A DNA stretch of 64,000 nucleotides, from positions 1-64,000 of the forward strand of contig DADA01000083.1 of assembly GCA_002494895.1 (NCBI GenBank), written 5' to 3'. This document shows, piece after piece, positions 50,374 through 59,832 of this stretch. The translations under genes and the position numbers were made by a program. This DNA is from Nitrososphaera sp. UBA210 (GTDB lineage Archaea > Thermoproteota > Nitrososphaeria > Nitrososphaerales > Nitrososphaeraceae). Positions within the stretch are counted from its first letter, which is position 1; every line of letters begins with the position of its first letter. Under the pieces are notes generated by a model. That model was not told the origin of the DNA, searched no databases, and saw only the letters and a program-made list of their open reading frames with translations.

Positions 50374-51273
50374 TCAATTTTTTGGCATGATCTTCTTGAC
50401 AGCGAGGATTCCCGCGTAGTAGGGAATGTTGTACAAGGCTGCCAAAGCCGCTACGGGTGAGCCAAAGAACTGGAAGGCAAACACCGCCACGAGCACATTG
50501 TTCACATACGTCATGGAGACAAGGCCCGCCGCCTTCTCATGCCGGCCTCCCGGCACAGACAAATACCCAACGAGCGCGTATGCCGCAAAGCAGAGAAATG
50601 CAGTCGCCACTATCTGCAGGAGCAGCTGCTGGTCGCTGAAAAAGTATCCTGAAAACTTTGCAAACATTCCAAAGTTGATTAGAACCACGAAAATGAGCGA
50701 CAGCACAAACGAATTCCTGTCCGCAAACTTTGCTACAGCCGGCCACTGCTTTTTTGTGAACCAGCCGGCCGCAAGCGGAGTGAATAGCGCCGCAGAAAGA
50801 AGCAGTATCATGTTCAGGATCGGTATTTCAAATTCCGAGCCCACCAGAAGAAAGACCATTGAGGGGAGGACAAACGGGACCGCAAGCGACGTGGCAATTA
50901 TCATCCCGACAACTAGTGGTAGCCGCCCTCCGATCAGGTTGATGACAAAAGGTGCCCCGAGGCCGGTAGAAATGCCGGAAAGGAGCAGGACCGGCAGAGC
51001 AAGAGGCTCGTAAATTAGGTGCGCGAGGGCGTACATCCCGGCAGGAAGCCCCAGCAGCTTGATTGCAGAGAGCAAAGCGAGTTGCCGGGGCCTTGCAAAT
51101 GTCGAGACCAAGTCAGAAGTATCGAGCCTTATCAGGTTCAAAAATAATAGCGCACCTAGCCATACCAAGATATACGGTTCGACAACTAGACCTGCCGCCG
51201 GAAAGACAACTCCTGCAGTCATGGATCCTGCGATCGCAACTACCAGGAACGTGTCTTCGCTATTCCGACGCAA
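50374..51273 (-). CDS. Bile acid:sodium symporter (SBF/BASS)-like transporter
   Basis: A 299-residue membrane protein with about nine to ten TM helices, starting VAIAGSMTAGVVFPAAG and containing LLSGISTGLGAPFVINLIGG and MIIATSLAVPFVLPSMVFLL, the crossover-region pattern of the BASS/SBF family. Members move organic anions with Na+; the substrate here cannot be told. Its start overlaps the end of pepF by 14 bases, so the two are co-transcribed. Confidence 0.75.
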   Translation of the reverse strand: MRRNSEDTFLVVAIAGSMTAGVVFPAAGLVVEPYILVWLGALLFLNLIRLDTSDLVSTFARPRQLALLSAIKLLGLPAGMYALAHLIYEPLALPVLLLSGISTGLGAPFVINLIGGRLPLVVGMIIATSLAVPFVLPSMVFLLVGSEFEIPILNMILLLSAALFTPLAAGWFTKKQWPAVAKFADRNSFVLSLIFVVLINFGMFAKFSGYFFSDQQLLLQIVATAFLCFAAYALVGYLSVPGGRHEKAAGLVSMTYVNNVLVAVFAFQFFGSPVAALAALYNIPYYAGILAVKKIMPKN

Positions 51274-53095
51274 GTGTTTTCAGCTGCTGTATAGCTTCGC
51301 TCACGTAGTCAAATCCCTGCTGCCAGAACTGTTGCCGCGAAATGTCGATGCCCGCCTCCATCAAGAGATCCTCTGGCTTTCTGGAGCCACCGGCTGAAAG
51401 TATCTTTAGGTACCGGGGCACGAATGACCTCCCTTCAACCTTGTACTGGCGATAGAGCGAGAGAACCAGCAGGTTACCAAATGAATAGGCATACGTGTAG
51501 AAAGGCGTATGGTAAAAGTGCGGAATGTAAATCCACTCCCATTGAAAATCCGGAGAAATCGACACAGAATCACCGAACTGCTCTGCCAGGTTGTCCGAAT
51601 AGTGCTTGGCAACTGCATCGATCGTTGCGTTATTCTCTGCTATCATTTTGTGTGCATCCACCTCAAAGACCGTAAAGTACGCCTGCCTCATTATCGTGGC
51701 ATACAGATCGTCAATATGTTCAGCCAAAAGCAAGAGACGTTCCCTCCCTGATAGCCTTTCGGCCAGCTTTTCATTGAGCAGCATCTCCGCAAATACCGAC
51801 GCGGTTTCAGCCAGCGGCAGCGGAGCATGTGAGACCATGATGGGCATGTTTGACGCGAGCATGCTGTGTATCGCATGCCCGAATTCGTGGGCAATGGTTG
51901 ACACGTCCCGGGCCCGGCCATCAAAATTAAGGAGGACGTACGGGGTTATTCCAGGCGACACGGTGTAGCAAAACGCTCCTCCGCGCTTTGCCTTTCTTAT
52001 CTGCGAATCCACATGCCTTTCGCTAAATACCCGCTCGGCCATCGCGCGGAATTGATCTTCAAAATCTCCAAACGTTTCAAGCACCGTGGTTACGGCTTTT
52101 CCGTACGTAAAGCGCCTGTCTCCGGATTTCTTTGTAGTTATCGGGGCATAGAGATCAAAGCGCCGCAGCTTTTTCAGCCCAAGGATCTTTGCTTTTATCC
52201 TGAAATAATTCTGGAACAGGCCGGCATTCTTTCTGCAGACTGCAAGCAGAGCTTCAACCGTCCCATCTTCCAAATTGTTTGCGATATTGCGGACAGATAT
52301 TGGAGAACTGTAGCCTCGCATCGATATAGCTTCATCACGCCACTGGATCACTACATTCTGGTATATCTCGCCCAGAACCCCTCTGTTCTTTACGTAGACT
52401 TCAAAGAGGGACTTGTAGGCGGCCTCCCTTGTGTTGTAGTCCGGACTCCTTACAAACGAGATCAGCTTTTCTCTGTTGTCGAACTTTTTGACAATAGTCT
52501 TGCCCCCGCGGCGAAGCTTCATGGTGAACTCGAATGCACTAGTCATCTTGTCGTATATCTTGACAAGGGCTCGCGTTCCCGTCACTTCAAGAGTGTTGAT
52601 TATTTTTTCTTCGGGCTCGCTGAGTGCATACCCGGCGACAAGGCGCTTGTGCCTCAGGTATTCGCGATAGACTCCGGGGACCGCGTCTATCAGCCTGCCG
52701 GCGTTGCTATCGTCAATACCCTTCTTGAACCAGAGGTCGAAGAACAATGTTCTGTTGCTGACATCAGAAGTCATTTTTTCCATCCTTGTAACGAGCGCAG
52801 AAGCCTCGCTTGAAGCAGTATCAGCATAGTAGAGAAGATGCGCGTAACCACTCGCGATGCTCACCTTTTCGGATATGCTTTCTAGTTCGTGGATAAGATT
52901 CTCAAAATCCTCGTGCGACATTTCCGAATACAGGCTCTTGCGCTTTGCCTCAAAATCCACAAGTTGGGCTTCAATGGCTTTCAACAGATCCTTAAACTCG
53001 GCACCCGTTGGGTCCTCCACCAAGTCGGCCAAATTCCACCGGCCGACCTTCAGCGCAGCGTAGGGGGAAGGGCCAGCCATCAGCGCGACAGGCAT
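51260..53095 (-). CDS. pepF: M3-family oligoendopeptidase F
   Basis: A 611-residue cytoplasmic zinc metallopeptidase. The catalytic motif STIAHEFGHAIHSM (HExxH, about residues 400-404) is intact, with the third ligand in LPLAETASVFAE downstream; GGAFCYTVSPGITPYVLLN before it and the C-terminal YIPHFYHTPFYTYAYSFGN are conserved in PepF. It degrades short peptides. Start at 53095 (MPVALMAG) or the internal ATG five codons later. Confidence 0.93.
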   Translation of the reverse strand: MPVALMAGPSPYAALKVGRWNLADLVEDPTGAEFKDLLKAIEAQLVDFEAKRKSLYSEMSHEDFENLIHELESISEKVSIASGYAHLLYYADTASSEASALVTRMEKMTSDVSNRTLFFDLWFKKGIDDSNAGRLIDAVPGVYREYLRHKRLVAGYALSEPEEKIINTLEVTGTRALVKIYDKMTSAFEFTMKLRRGGKTIVKKFDNREKLISFVRSPDYNTREAAYKSLFEVYVKNRGVLGEIYQNVVIQWRDEAISMRGYSSPISVRNIANNLEDGTVEALLAVCRKNAGLFQNYFRIKAKILGLKKLRRFDLYAPITTKKSGDRRFTYGKAVTTVLETFGDFEDQFRAMAERVFSERHVDSQIRKAKRGGAFCYTVSPGITPYVLLNFDGRARDVSTIAHEFGHAIHSMLASNMPIMVSHAPLPLAETASVFAEMLLNEKLAERLSGRERLLLLAEHIDDLYATIMRQAYFTVFEVDAHKMIAENNATIDAVAKHYSDNLAEQFGDSVSISPDFQWEWIYIPHFYHTPFYTYAYSFGNLLVLSLYRQYKVEGRSFVPRYLKILSAGGSRKPEDLLMEAGIDISRQQFWQQGFDYVSEAIQQLKTLASE

Positions 53096-53220
53096 AGCGT
53101 CTCGCGGGTCAAATATGTGTCTATGTATCCTTATCTATAACATGCGGCTCAAAGTTTGAGCAGCATGTAAACGAGAGCAATCAAGAACAGCTATATCTCA
53201 ACGCCACCACTGTCGATTGC

Positions 53221-53667
53221 TTGAAGTATTCGTGGACCGAGTTCGGCCGCGAGGCGGAATATGTCGTGGCGCTCTATCTCAAATCAGCTGGATGGCATGA
53301 CGTGAAACTCTCTCCTGGGAGCAGAGGTCCGGCAGACATCGTCGCAATTCGATCGACGGAACGGTGGTACATTCAGGTAAAAGCCAGCGCCGGGGTGCCG
53401 CGTCTCAAGGGGCGTGAGGTTAGAGGGCTCATTCAATTGGCTGAAAGGAATGGTGGATTTGCAATAATTGCCACATTGCAGCCCTCGGGACCGGGTTCAT
53501 TCAGGACCGGCAACTATGCCGTGACCTTTTATGATCTTGATGATTGGAAGATCCTGGACCCTGCAATATCATCCAAAATAGCAACTCAGGAAATATTTGA
53601 GAGCGGTCCGGAAATCCCGGCTGCCAGAACTTCAGAGCTGGATTCTAGTTCTCACCACAACTCCTGA
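53221..53667 (+). CDS. PD-(D/E)XK nuclease-like protein (Hjc-like)
   Basis: A 148-residue protein with TTG start. The N-terminal 75 residues have the nuclease core seen in archaeal Holliday-junction resolvase-like and restriction-endonuclease-like proteins: GREAEYVVALYLKSAGW (E11), LSPGSRGPADIVAI (D39), WYIQVKAS (QxK). The rest, with GFAIIATLQPSGPGS, is a less conserved beta/alpha extension and a Ser/His-rich tail. Role in recombination is only inferred from the fold; a tRNA-splicing or restriction role is possible. Confidence 0.65.
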   Translation: MKYSWTEFGREAEYVVALYLKSAGWHDVKLSPGSRGPADIVAIRSTERWYIQVKASAGVPRLKGREVRGLIQLAERNGGFAIIATLQPSGPGSFRTGNYAVTFYDLDDWKILDPAISSKIATQEIFESGPEIPAARTSELDSSSHHNS

Positions 53668-53990
53668 TGCGCGTTTCCGATGTGCCGGAGACTAGTGAAA
53701 ATAGGTTAACGCATTCAATAGACATTTTAGTCAGCTGCCTTAAATAGTTCGAACTGCCTAAAAGTGGTACTCGCGGATATGCGAGTTTCAGCATGGATGT
53801 AAGGTTTAGGCGAACAATATGCGCGTGGATTGCGGCATGATATGGCATGCAATGTCGTCGCATGATAATGCCTACCTCTCCGTGCTGTCTTGTTTTCTTC
53901 GAAAGTAAGTGATGGTGTCTTTAAATTCCGCGTTGGCGATTCCGCCATTTTGCATTTGACTTTTGTGGGAGCTCGGTGCCCGGCAACTGC
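53668..53990. other. Intergenic region with a possible small RNA
   Basis: No protein gene supported. A TATA-like CTTAAATAG (53741-53749) is followed about 26 nt later by the hairpin ACTCGC-GGATAT-GCGAGT (53769-53786), then paired GGCAT/ATGCC (53834-53838 with 53868-53872), two copies of GCATGATA and a T-rich stretch near 53890. This could be a small RNA gene or a decayed region. Confidence 0.3.
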
Positions 53991-55142
53991 TCAGCGGGAT
54001 TCAGAATCCACAAAAACTGAATGGGAAGTAGCTTCAAAAATCTCTTCATTTTCACCCTCACTTGCCACGGCGGAAATAGTGTAGACCCCGTCCTCGCTGA
54101 CGGCCCTGGCAAGATCGAAAGTGATGTGAACGTCATTGTCTTTAGAAACATCCCATCTGTCGGCAACGATCAGGCTGTATCCTTCCGGCTTTTCGTAATA
54201 GTACCCCGGCGGAAGTGGCTTGACAACATTTGCCACTAGCTGGCCGGCAGAATACGAAAGCGATCTCTTGTTCTGCTCGTAGATTGTCGGATCTGGCGGC
54301 GGGTCGTAAAGAACAGAAACATAGCGAATATTACCTTCCATCAATTGTCCGGAAATCATGACTTGGTTGCCTCTCATCTCTATGTCAAGTCCATAATTGT
54401 TCTCAAAGTTCTGCACGAATGCAAGATAATACTCATCGTAAACGATCCCTATGCTGACATGCGTGTGATACTCGTTCAGGATGTTGTTCCTGTGGCCATC
54501 ATCGCAACATTCCTTATCTTCATACATCATTTCATACTGCAGTTCTTCTGTGGTAGTTACCGGATCGATTCTTTCGCAGTCATAGAGGATATTGTTGACG
54601 CACTCTTCGTACTGTGCCTTGCTAAATCCCGCGATGGCAACATTCTGACTTACGGCACCCGTCCCGTCGTACCTTGTATAGGTCATGTACGGCTTTTCTC
54701 CGTTTGACATCCAATGCGAGATCTGTTTGTTCCTGAATACGTCCTCTGCATGAATCTGCGCCGCCTGGTTCGAGCTGAGAGCGACGGGAGATACGCCAAA
54801 AGTTTCTCTGTCCTTGTTAATCGCTAAAAGTGCGCTTTGTATCAGCTCTTCTTGGGGAACGATCCTTGGCTCCTGGCCCGTGGGTGGAAGAACAGAGATG
54901 TTTGGAATGTCTGGTTCGGGTGACAGCGGCAGGACTGACGAGAGTGATGGGACCAACAAGACGACGGCAGCGAGTGCCATGGCAATACCCGCGCCAAGCG
55001 CCACCTTGCGGCCAATTCCACTATTCTTCTCAGGCCGCGATTCGCTCATGAACCGATTGACCGCACCACAGCGGGGGCAGGCAGAAAAATAGGCATCATA
55101 CCTGTTTGCGCATTCCGCACAGTCCACCCACGACTCTACCAT
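53991..55142 (-). CDS. Zinc-ribbon, TM and extracellular CAP (SCP/PR-1) domain protein
   Basis: A 383-residue protein: N-terminal zinc ribbon (WVDCAECANRY ... ACPRCGAVN), a TM helix (about 46-68), a linker, then a CAP domain (about 95-245) with LLAINKDRETFGVSPVALSS, IHAEDVFRNKQISHW, NVAIAG and GHRNNILNEYHTHVSIG, the His/Glu positions of the CAP cavity. A C-terminal beta domain follows. CAP proteins are extracellular and bind lipids or act as peptidase-like modules. Four Cys (EECVNN, YDCER, KECCD) suggest disulphides. Alone on its strand. Confidence 0.8.
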   Translation of the reverse strand: MVESWVDCAECANRYDAYFSACPRCGAVNRFMSESRPEKNSGIGRKVALGAGIAMALAAVVLLVPSLSSVLPLSPEPDIPNISVLPPTGQEPRIVPQEELIQSALLAINKDRETFGVSPVALSSNQAAQIHAEDVFRNKQISHWMSNGEKPYMTYTRYDGTGAVSQNVAIAGFSKAQYEECVNNILYDCERIDPVTTTEELQYEMMYEDKECCDDGHRNNILNEYHTHVSIGIVYDEYYLAFVQNFENNYGLDIEMRGNQVMISGQLMEGNIRYVSVLYDPPPDPTIYEQNKRSLSYSAGQLVANVVKPLPPGYYYEKPEGYSLIVADRWDVSKDNDVHITFDLARAVSEDGVYTISAVASEGENEEIFEATSHSVFVDSESR

Positions 55143-55445
55143 GTGAGAGAAATCTCAGTGAGACCATTAGATGCACTATAGAATAGACTTTGCACTATGT
55201 CTGCGCATACATACAACCGCTCAAATATCCTCATCGCTTGCACTAGAGGGCTGATACCGAACGCCCTTGAACTAGTCCTCTCTAATGGCCTTTAACACAG
55301 GCTCCCGTGGCATTCTGTGAAGGACCATCGGTTCCATCTCAGCACGCGCACATTGGTATGCTTAAAAAGGAAACCTATCGATATGTAGGCGAAAGCTACG
55401 TGCTTACCCTTATTATAATTCTCAGAGAAATCTGCACTTAAAGAT
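55143..55445. other. Intergenic region
   Basis: About 300 bases between two divergent genes. I see nothing beyond AT-rich promoter-like sequence near 55415-55430 ahead of the membrane-protein gene. Confidence 0.3.
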
Positions 55446-55970
55446 ATGATGATACTGAGCAGGCCGATGGAAGTAATGATTATCGTCGGGCTCAACGGCG
55501 CGATCGGCGCCATCCTGTTGATGAACGGGCTTACATCGGCAGGTGGGTTTCCGGAAGTATCGTTTAACACTCCGGGTTCTTTGCCGGGAGTATCCGTGTT
55601 GTTTGGCATCCTGTCAATTGCCGGCCTGCTGAAAATTCCCATCGGAATTGGATTCCTTGGCTCCGCTGCAGGCCTGTTCTTGGGAAAAGGCTGGGGATGG
55701 AGTCTGGCACGCACGCTCCAGTTCGCAGGAATAGCACTGGGATTTGCATTCTTGTACACTTCCGGCGGTGATGTTGGCATGATGCTAATGTACGTTCTGG
55801 GCATGGCCCTGAGCGGAGTGATTTTGGGATTCCTTCATACCGCAGAAATGCGCGAATTCTATGGCAAGCAGATGACGGCCATAGTACCGCAGAGAAAGCT
55901 TCCAAGAAAGAAGCGGAAGAGTCTCCCGGCGGAAATAGATGACGAAACCTCTACCGCAGAAGTAGAATAG
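55446..55970 (+). CDS. Four-TM membrane protein of unknown function
   Basis: A 174-residue protein with four hydrophobic helices (about 9-28, 50-66, 68-80 with GLFLGKGWGWSLARTLQFAG, and 108-128) and a basic, then acidic cytoplasmic tail (KLPRKKRKSLPAEIDDE). RPMEVMIIVGLNGAIGAILL plus GWGWSLA resembles small archaeal/bacterial predicted membrane proteins with no known role. ATG at 55446 or 55449. Confidence 0.7.
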   Translation: MMILSRPMEVMIIVGLNGAIGAILLMNGLTSAGGFPEVSFNTPGSLPGVSVLFGILSIAGLLKIPIGIGFLGSAAGLFLGKGWGWSLARTLQFAGIALGFAFLYTSGGDVGMMLMYVLGMALSGVILGFLHTAEMREFYGKQMTAIVPQRKLPRKKRKSLPAEIDDETSTAEVE

Positions 55971-56007
55971 TAAAAAACGAAATCATATTCTTGCGAACAT
56001 CCGCAGA

Positions 56008-56592
56008 TTATATGGATCCAATCTCGGATTTGGGTCGGTGTATCAGAGCCATGACGTGTTCGCGTACATCCTTCTGGGTCATTACTCCCCGGTGAGCAAT
56101 GGTCGTAATAGAGCTGTCATTTCTGACGCCGCGCATTTTCATGCACAGATGCTCTCCTTCAGCGATAACCAGGGCTCCCTTCACTCCCATCCTGTACAGC
56201 TCGTCCGCGACCTGCTTTGTGAGCCTCTCCTGAATCTGGAGTCTGCGCGAATATTTTTCGACTAGCCGAACAAGCTTTGACACGCCAAATACCCTTCCTG
56301 AGGGGACGTATGCAACATGAATCTTGCCAAAGAACGGGAGCATGTGGTGTTCACACATGCTGTAGAACTGGATATCCTTTGCGATTATTGCTTCGGTCTC
56401 TTCGGAAAAGCTCACGTCAAGCTCTGCATCCATCACGTACCCGCCAAAAATCTCTTCGTACATGTCTGCAATGCGATCAGGTGTGCCGGCGAGGCCCTCT
56501 CTGTCCGGGTTCTCGCCGAGCTCTTGAAGCAACTGCCGAACGATCTTCGCAACCTTTCTCTTGTTGATTGCTGACCTTCCTGACGATGTCAC
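56008..56592 (-). CDS. folE: GTP cyclohydrolase I (FolE)
   Basis: A 194-residue bacterial-type GCYH-IA: Zn ligands C80 and H83 (SMCEHHMLPFFGK) and C150 (GEHLCMKMRGVR). It converts GTP to dihydroneopterin triphosphate, the precursor of preQ0 and of pterins. It is downstream of queE and queC on the same strand, so here it serves archaeosine synthesis. Many archaea use the unrelated MptA instead; a FolE here is worth noting. Confidence 0.92.
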   Translation of the reverse strand: MTSSGRSAINKRKVAKIVRQLLQELGENPDREGLAGTPDRIADMYEEIFGGYVMDAELDVSFSEETEAIIAKDIQFYSMCEHHMLPFFGKIHVAYVPSGRVFGVSKLVRLVEKYSRRLQIQERLTKQVADELYRMGVKGALVIAEGEHLCMKMRGVRNDSSITTIAHRGVMTQKDVREHVMALIHRPKSEIGSI

Positions 56593-56599
56593 TGCTTTC

Positions 56600-57340
56600 T
56601 TATCTGGCTCCTATTGCCTTGTGCATCTGTGGCACGATTCGGACCTGTTCGTAAACAGGATAGACTGCGTCATAAAAATCAAAAAGCCTCTCCAATGTGG
56701 GCTCGTCAATTTTATCGCTCGGCTGTATTATAAATCCTGCTATATCAGCCGGCTTTACGATGTTGAACACCCTGTGAACCAGGTCCCTGAACTCCTTGAT
56801 GCTCGACGAATTTGTAACGACTATCTTGATGTAAGTTGTCTTTTTGCTCCGGACTGCCAGCTCTAGACATTCAAGCTCGTTATTCAAGAGATTGTCATGA
56901 TTTCTTTCGTCAACCACTTTGGAGTCTTTCAGCTTGAATTCTATCTTGCAGATATCGAAAAATGGCATAACTTTTGCGAACCTGCCTGAATCATAGCATG
57001 CGGATTCCAGGTATGTCCGCAGATGCCGTTCTTCCTTTACGAACCTGGCAAGCTCGATCAAGGCTTCGTGCTGGGCGAGCGGCTCTCCCCCCGTAAAATT
57101 GACCTTGTAGGTGTTTGGTTGAAGGCTTTCTGAAATGAATGACTTTGCATCTTCGACAGAGTACTCTTTCCCGCTGTCAATAGGCAGGGAATTCGGAGTG
57201 TCACACCAGTGGCATTTGAGCGGGCAGCCGGCCATCCTGACGAACATCGTCTTGGTCCCGAACAGTATGCCCTCGCCCTCAATGCTAGTGAATATTTCGC
57301 TGAGCCTTACTGCTTTTTCGCCTACTGTTCTCTGTCGCAT
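56600..57340 (-). CDS. queE: 7-carboxy-7-deazaguanine synthase
   Basis: A 246-residue radical SAM enzyme: cluster motif C39-x3-C43-x2-C46 (AGCPLKCHWCD), preceded by FTSIEGEG, followed by FTGGEPLAQ. It contracts 6-carboxytetrahydropterin to CDG on the way to preQ0. No earlier internal start fits, so the start at 57340 gives a 56-base overlap with the end of queC. folE follows 7 bases after its stop. Confidence 0.93.
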   Translation of the reverse strand: MRQRTVGEKAVRLSEIFTSIEGEGILFGTKTMFVRMAGCPLKCHWCDTPNSLPIDSGKEYSVEDAKSFISESLQPNTYKVNFTGGEPLAQHEALIELARFVKEERHLRTYLESACYDSGRFAKVMPFFDICKIEFKLKDSKVVDERNHDNLLNNELECLELAVRSKKTTYIKIVVTNSSSIKEFRDLVHRVFNIVKPADIAGFIIQPSDKIDEPTLERLFDFYDAVYPVYEQVRIVPQMHKAIGAR

Positions 57341-58022
57341 ATTTGGTCCTGTCCCTTATCCGTGCACTGATGAATGCATTTTTCCTATTTATACACGATT
57401 CGCAAGAGCCGCAGTGTATGCGCTCCCCGCCTGACAAGACCCCGTCAGAATAGCAGCTCCAGGTACGGAATGTCCTGTCGCCCAGTATATCATGGCCAGC
57501 TTTCAGGAGCGCTGATTTGTCCAAGTTAATCATTGCTGGCGAGATGACAGAAACCTGCTTGCGCTGACCGCGCGATTCTGCCAGATTGAGTGCTTCATTA
57601 ATAGCCTTCACAAAAGCCGGCCTGCAGTCGGGATAGTTGGCGGCGTCTCCGGTGTGTGCGCCGTACGCGACTGTCCTTGCCCCGATACTCATCGCCCATG
57701 CAGTTGCAATCGCAATAAATACAGCATTTCGCACAGGTACAACCAAGCTCTGTGTGAACGCCGGAGAAATCCTCTGCCTGGAATCGGTAAGCGCGTTGCT
57801 CTTGCCGTACAGTGACTTCATAAAGCTAATGTCGACGACCTCGTGGCCACTGGCCTTTAGGACTTTGGCAAAATAACGCGCTCGTTCGATTTCTCTCATG
57901 GCGCGCTGCCCGTACGCAAAAGTCATAAGGTAGATGTCGTAGTCTTTGGCCAGCAGGGCAGCATAGCAAGTAGAATCGAGACCTCCGCTTACGATACAGA
58001 CTGCGCGGGGCTTTGGGGCCAA
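57285..58022 (-). CDS. queC: 7-cyano-7-deazaguanine (preQ0) synthase
   Basis: A 245-residue PP-loop ATPase: SGGLDSTC (12-19), YGAHTGDAANYPDCRPAF, and a C-terminal zinc site (CYSDG ... HCGSCESCINRKNAF). It turns CDG into preQ0, which is exchanged into archaeal tRNA to make archaeosine. TTG start exactly 26 nt from a minus-strand TATA (centred about 58048). First gene of queC-queE-folE; queD is not in the window. Confidence 0.93.
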   Translation of the reverse strand: MAPKPRAVCIVSGGLDSTCYAALLAKDYDIYLMTFAYGQRAMREIERARYFAKVLKASGHEVVDISFMKSLYGKSNALTDSRQRISPAFTQSLVVPVRNAVFIAIATAWAMSIGARTVAYGAHTGDAANYPDCRPAFVKAINEALNLAESRGQRKQVSVISPAMINLDKSALLKAGHDILGDRTFRTWSCYSDGVLSGGERIHCGSCESCINRKNAFISARIRDRTKYATENSRRKSSKAQRNIH

Positions 58023-58049
58023 CTCGATACACTGAAAGTTCAGCTGCTA

Positions 58050-58529
58050 TTAAACAGTGGTGTGGCGCTCGATGATATTCTTGTGTTTCGGGTACAACCT
58101 GACTAGATCCGTTCTGCCTCCCAGCTCCCAGTCGCGGTAGTCAAAACCCGGCGAGACGGTGCAACCAGCAAGGCAGTACGATCTTTGGTTCTGCAGCGAC
58201 GCAGAAAACCAGGATCCTGCCTCTACTGCGGCCTGCCTTCCGCTCTCTTTTCCAATACTTGTCTTTGACAAAATCCCGTCCCTTATCACGTACAGGTTCA
58301 GCGATCCTCCAGAGTAATGGTGCCAGATCTCGTCTGACTTGATCCTGTGAAACGCAGAGAACTGGTCACCAACCAGCATGTAATAGATGGCGGTGGAGGC
58401 ATGTCGCTTCCCGGAGAATCCGTCTGCACTGACCATCGTCTTTGACTTGTAGGTCTGTGCAAAATATCCACCTTCGGGGTGTTTCTGTAGATGAAGCCTC
58501 TTTATCCACAAGAGCGCCTGCTTTTGCAA
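58050..58529 (-). CDS. Cupin_5 (DUF985) domain protein
   Basis: A 159-residue cupin: LHLQKHPEGGYFAQTYKS, STAIYYMLVGDQFSAFHRIK, SDEIWHHYSGGSLNLYVI, AGSWFSASLQ and CTVSPGFDYRDWELGGRTDL are diagnostic of DUF985. Function unknown, possibly sugar-epimerase-like. TTG start. It ends 27 bases before queC but the queC TATA lies in that gap, so they are separate units. Confidence 0.88.
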   Translation of the reverse strand: MQKQALLWIKRLHLQKHPEGGYFAQTYKSKTMVSADGFSGKRHASTAIYYMLVGDQFSAFHRIKSDEIWHHYSGGSLNLYVIRDGILSKTSIGKESGRQAAVEAGSWFSASLQNQRSYCLAGCTVSPGFDYRDWELGGRTDLVRLYPKHKNIIERHTTV

Positions 58530-58628
58530 CTTTCAAAGCAGGGACTCGGATTGTATTAAACCTGTGGGGCTATGGAGTCCTTGAAAGACATTAATGCGGG
58601 CTGGAAGCGATTACGCTAATATCTTGTC

Positions 58629-59831
58629 ATGATCATCGGCTTGATAGGCAAGGCCAACGTAGGCAAGTCAACGTTCTTTAACGCCGCAACCGAGCTCGCA
58701 GTCCCTGCCGCGAATTATCCCTTTACAACCATAGAGCCAAACGTCGGAGTGGCGTATGCCAGGGTAAAATGCGTCTGCCGCGATTTCGGCGTCCAGGATA
58801 ACCCTGTCCACTCGATGTGCATTGATGGCAACCGGTTTATCCCGGTAAAGCTCGTGGACATTGCAGGCCTTGTTCCTGGCGCTCATGCCGGCAAGGGTCT
58901 TGGCAACAAATTCCTGGACGATGCAAGGCAGGCCGATGCTCTGATACACATAGTCGACGCGTCGGGCTCTACCGACAGCAATGGGAAGACTGTTCCTGCC
59001 GGGGCTGGAGACCCAGCGAATGACATAGAGTTTGTTGAAGAGGAATTTGATCTCTGGCTTGCTTCGATCGTTGGACGCGACTGGTCCAAGACGGCAAGGG
59101 AAACTGAAAGCCAGGGACAAAAACTGGAACAGATGCTTGCCAAGAGGTTGTCGGGGCTTGCGATCTCTGAACAGTCCATAGCGGCCGCCCTGCACGCTTC
59201 AGGCCTTGCGTCAAAGAAACCTGTGGCGTGGACCGAGCAGGACATACTTGCGTTTTGCAAGCTGCTGCGTTCGCAGGCCAAACCGTTCATGATCGCAGCC
59301 AACAAGGCGGACCTTCCTTCTGCCGACGCGAACATTGAAAAGATGAGGGCAAACGGACTCGCGCTGGTGCCCTGCGCATCAGAGGCTGAAGTCCTTCTGC
59401 GCAAGGCCTCAAAGAAGGGGGTGCTGCATTACCTACCCGGCGACGGATCGTTTGAAATCAGGAAAGGTGTCGAGCTGAACGCGCTGCAGCAAAAGGCACT
59501 GGACATCGTAAAGTCGTTGATGGCGAAATACGGTTCTACAGGCGTCCAGGAAGTCATCAACATGGCCTGCTTCAAGCTTCTTAAAATGGTGGCAGTCTAT
59601 CCAGTCGAAGACGAATTCAAGCTTACGGACAAGAAGGGCAACGTGCTTCCTGATGTCAGGTTGCTGCCGGACGGCTCCACCACAAAGGACTTGGCTGGAA
59701 CTATACACGCGGATCTTGCCAAGGGTTTTCTCTATGCTATTGATGCGCGGACAAAGCAGAGGATCGGTGCGGACCACCGGCTAAAGAACAGCGACGTGAT
59801 AAAAATTGTCTCTGCAGCAAGCAGGGGCTGA
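58629..59831 (+). CDS. YchF-like P-loop NTPase with TGS domain
   Basis: A 400-residue Obg-superfamily protein: P-loop GKANVGKST (7-15), switch LVDIAGLVPGAHAGKGLGN, NKAD (NKADLP), and a C-terminal TGS region (VEDEFKLTDKKGNVLPDVRL ... GFLYAIDARTKQRIGADHRL). This is the archaeal member of the YchF/OLA1-related group, ribosome-associated. The G4 motif is NKAD, so GTP use is likely. It is followed by kae1 with a 1-base gap. Confidence 0.9.
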   Translation: MIIGLIGKANVGKSTFFNAATELAVPAANYPFTTIEPNVGVAYARVKCVCRDFGVQDNPVHSMCIDGNRFIPVKLVDIAGLVPGAHAGKGLGNKFLDDARQADALIHIVDASGSTDSNGKTVPAGAGDPANDIEFVEEEFDLWLASIVGRDWSKTARETESQGQKLEQMLAKRLSGLAISEQSIAAALHASGLASKKPVAWTEQDILAFCKLLRSQAKPFMIAANKADLPSADANIEKMRANGLALVPCASEAEVLLRKASKKGVLHYLPGDGSFEIRKGVELNALQQKALDIVKSLMAKYGSTGVQEVINMACFKLLKMVAVYPVEDEFKLTDKKGNVLPDVRLLPDGSTTKDLAGTIHADLAKGFLYAIDARTKQRIGADHRLKNSDVIKIVSAASRG

Positions 59832-59832
59832 T

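Noticed and set aside
51063..51397. Plus-strand frames overlapping the start of the SBF transporter and the end of pepF
   Set aside because: They are shadows of two genes with clear protein motifs on the minus strand.
53727..53948. A 73-codon minus-strand frame in the gap before the CAP-domain gene
   Set aside because: It lacks any family feature, overlaps the possible small RNA hairpins, and has no promoter in the right place.
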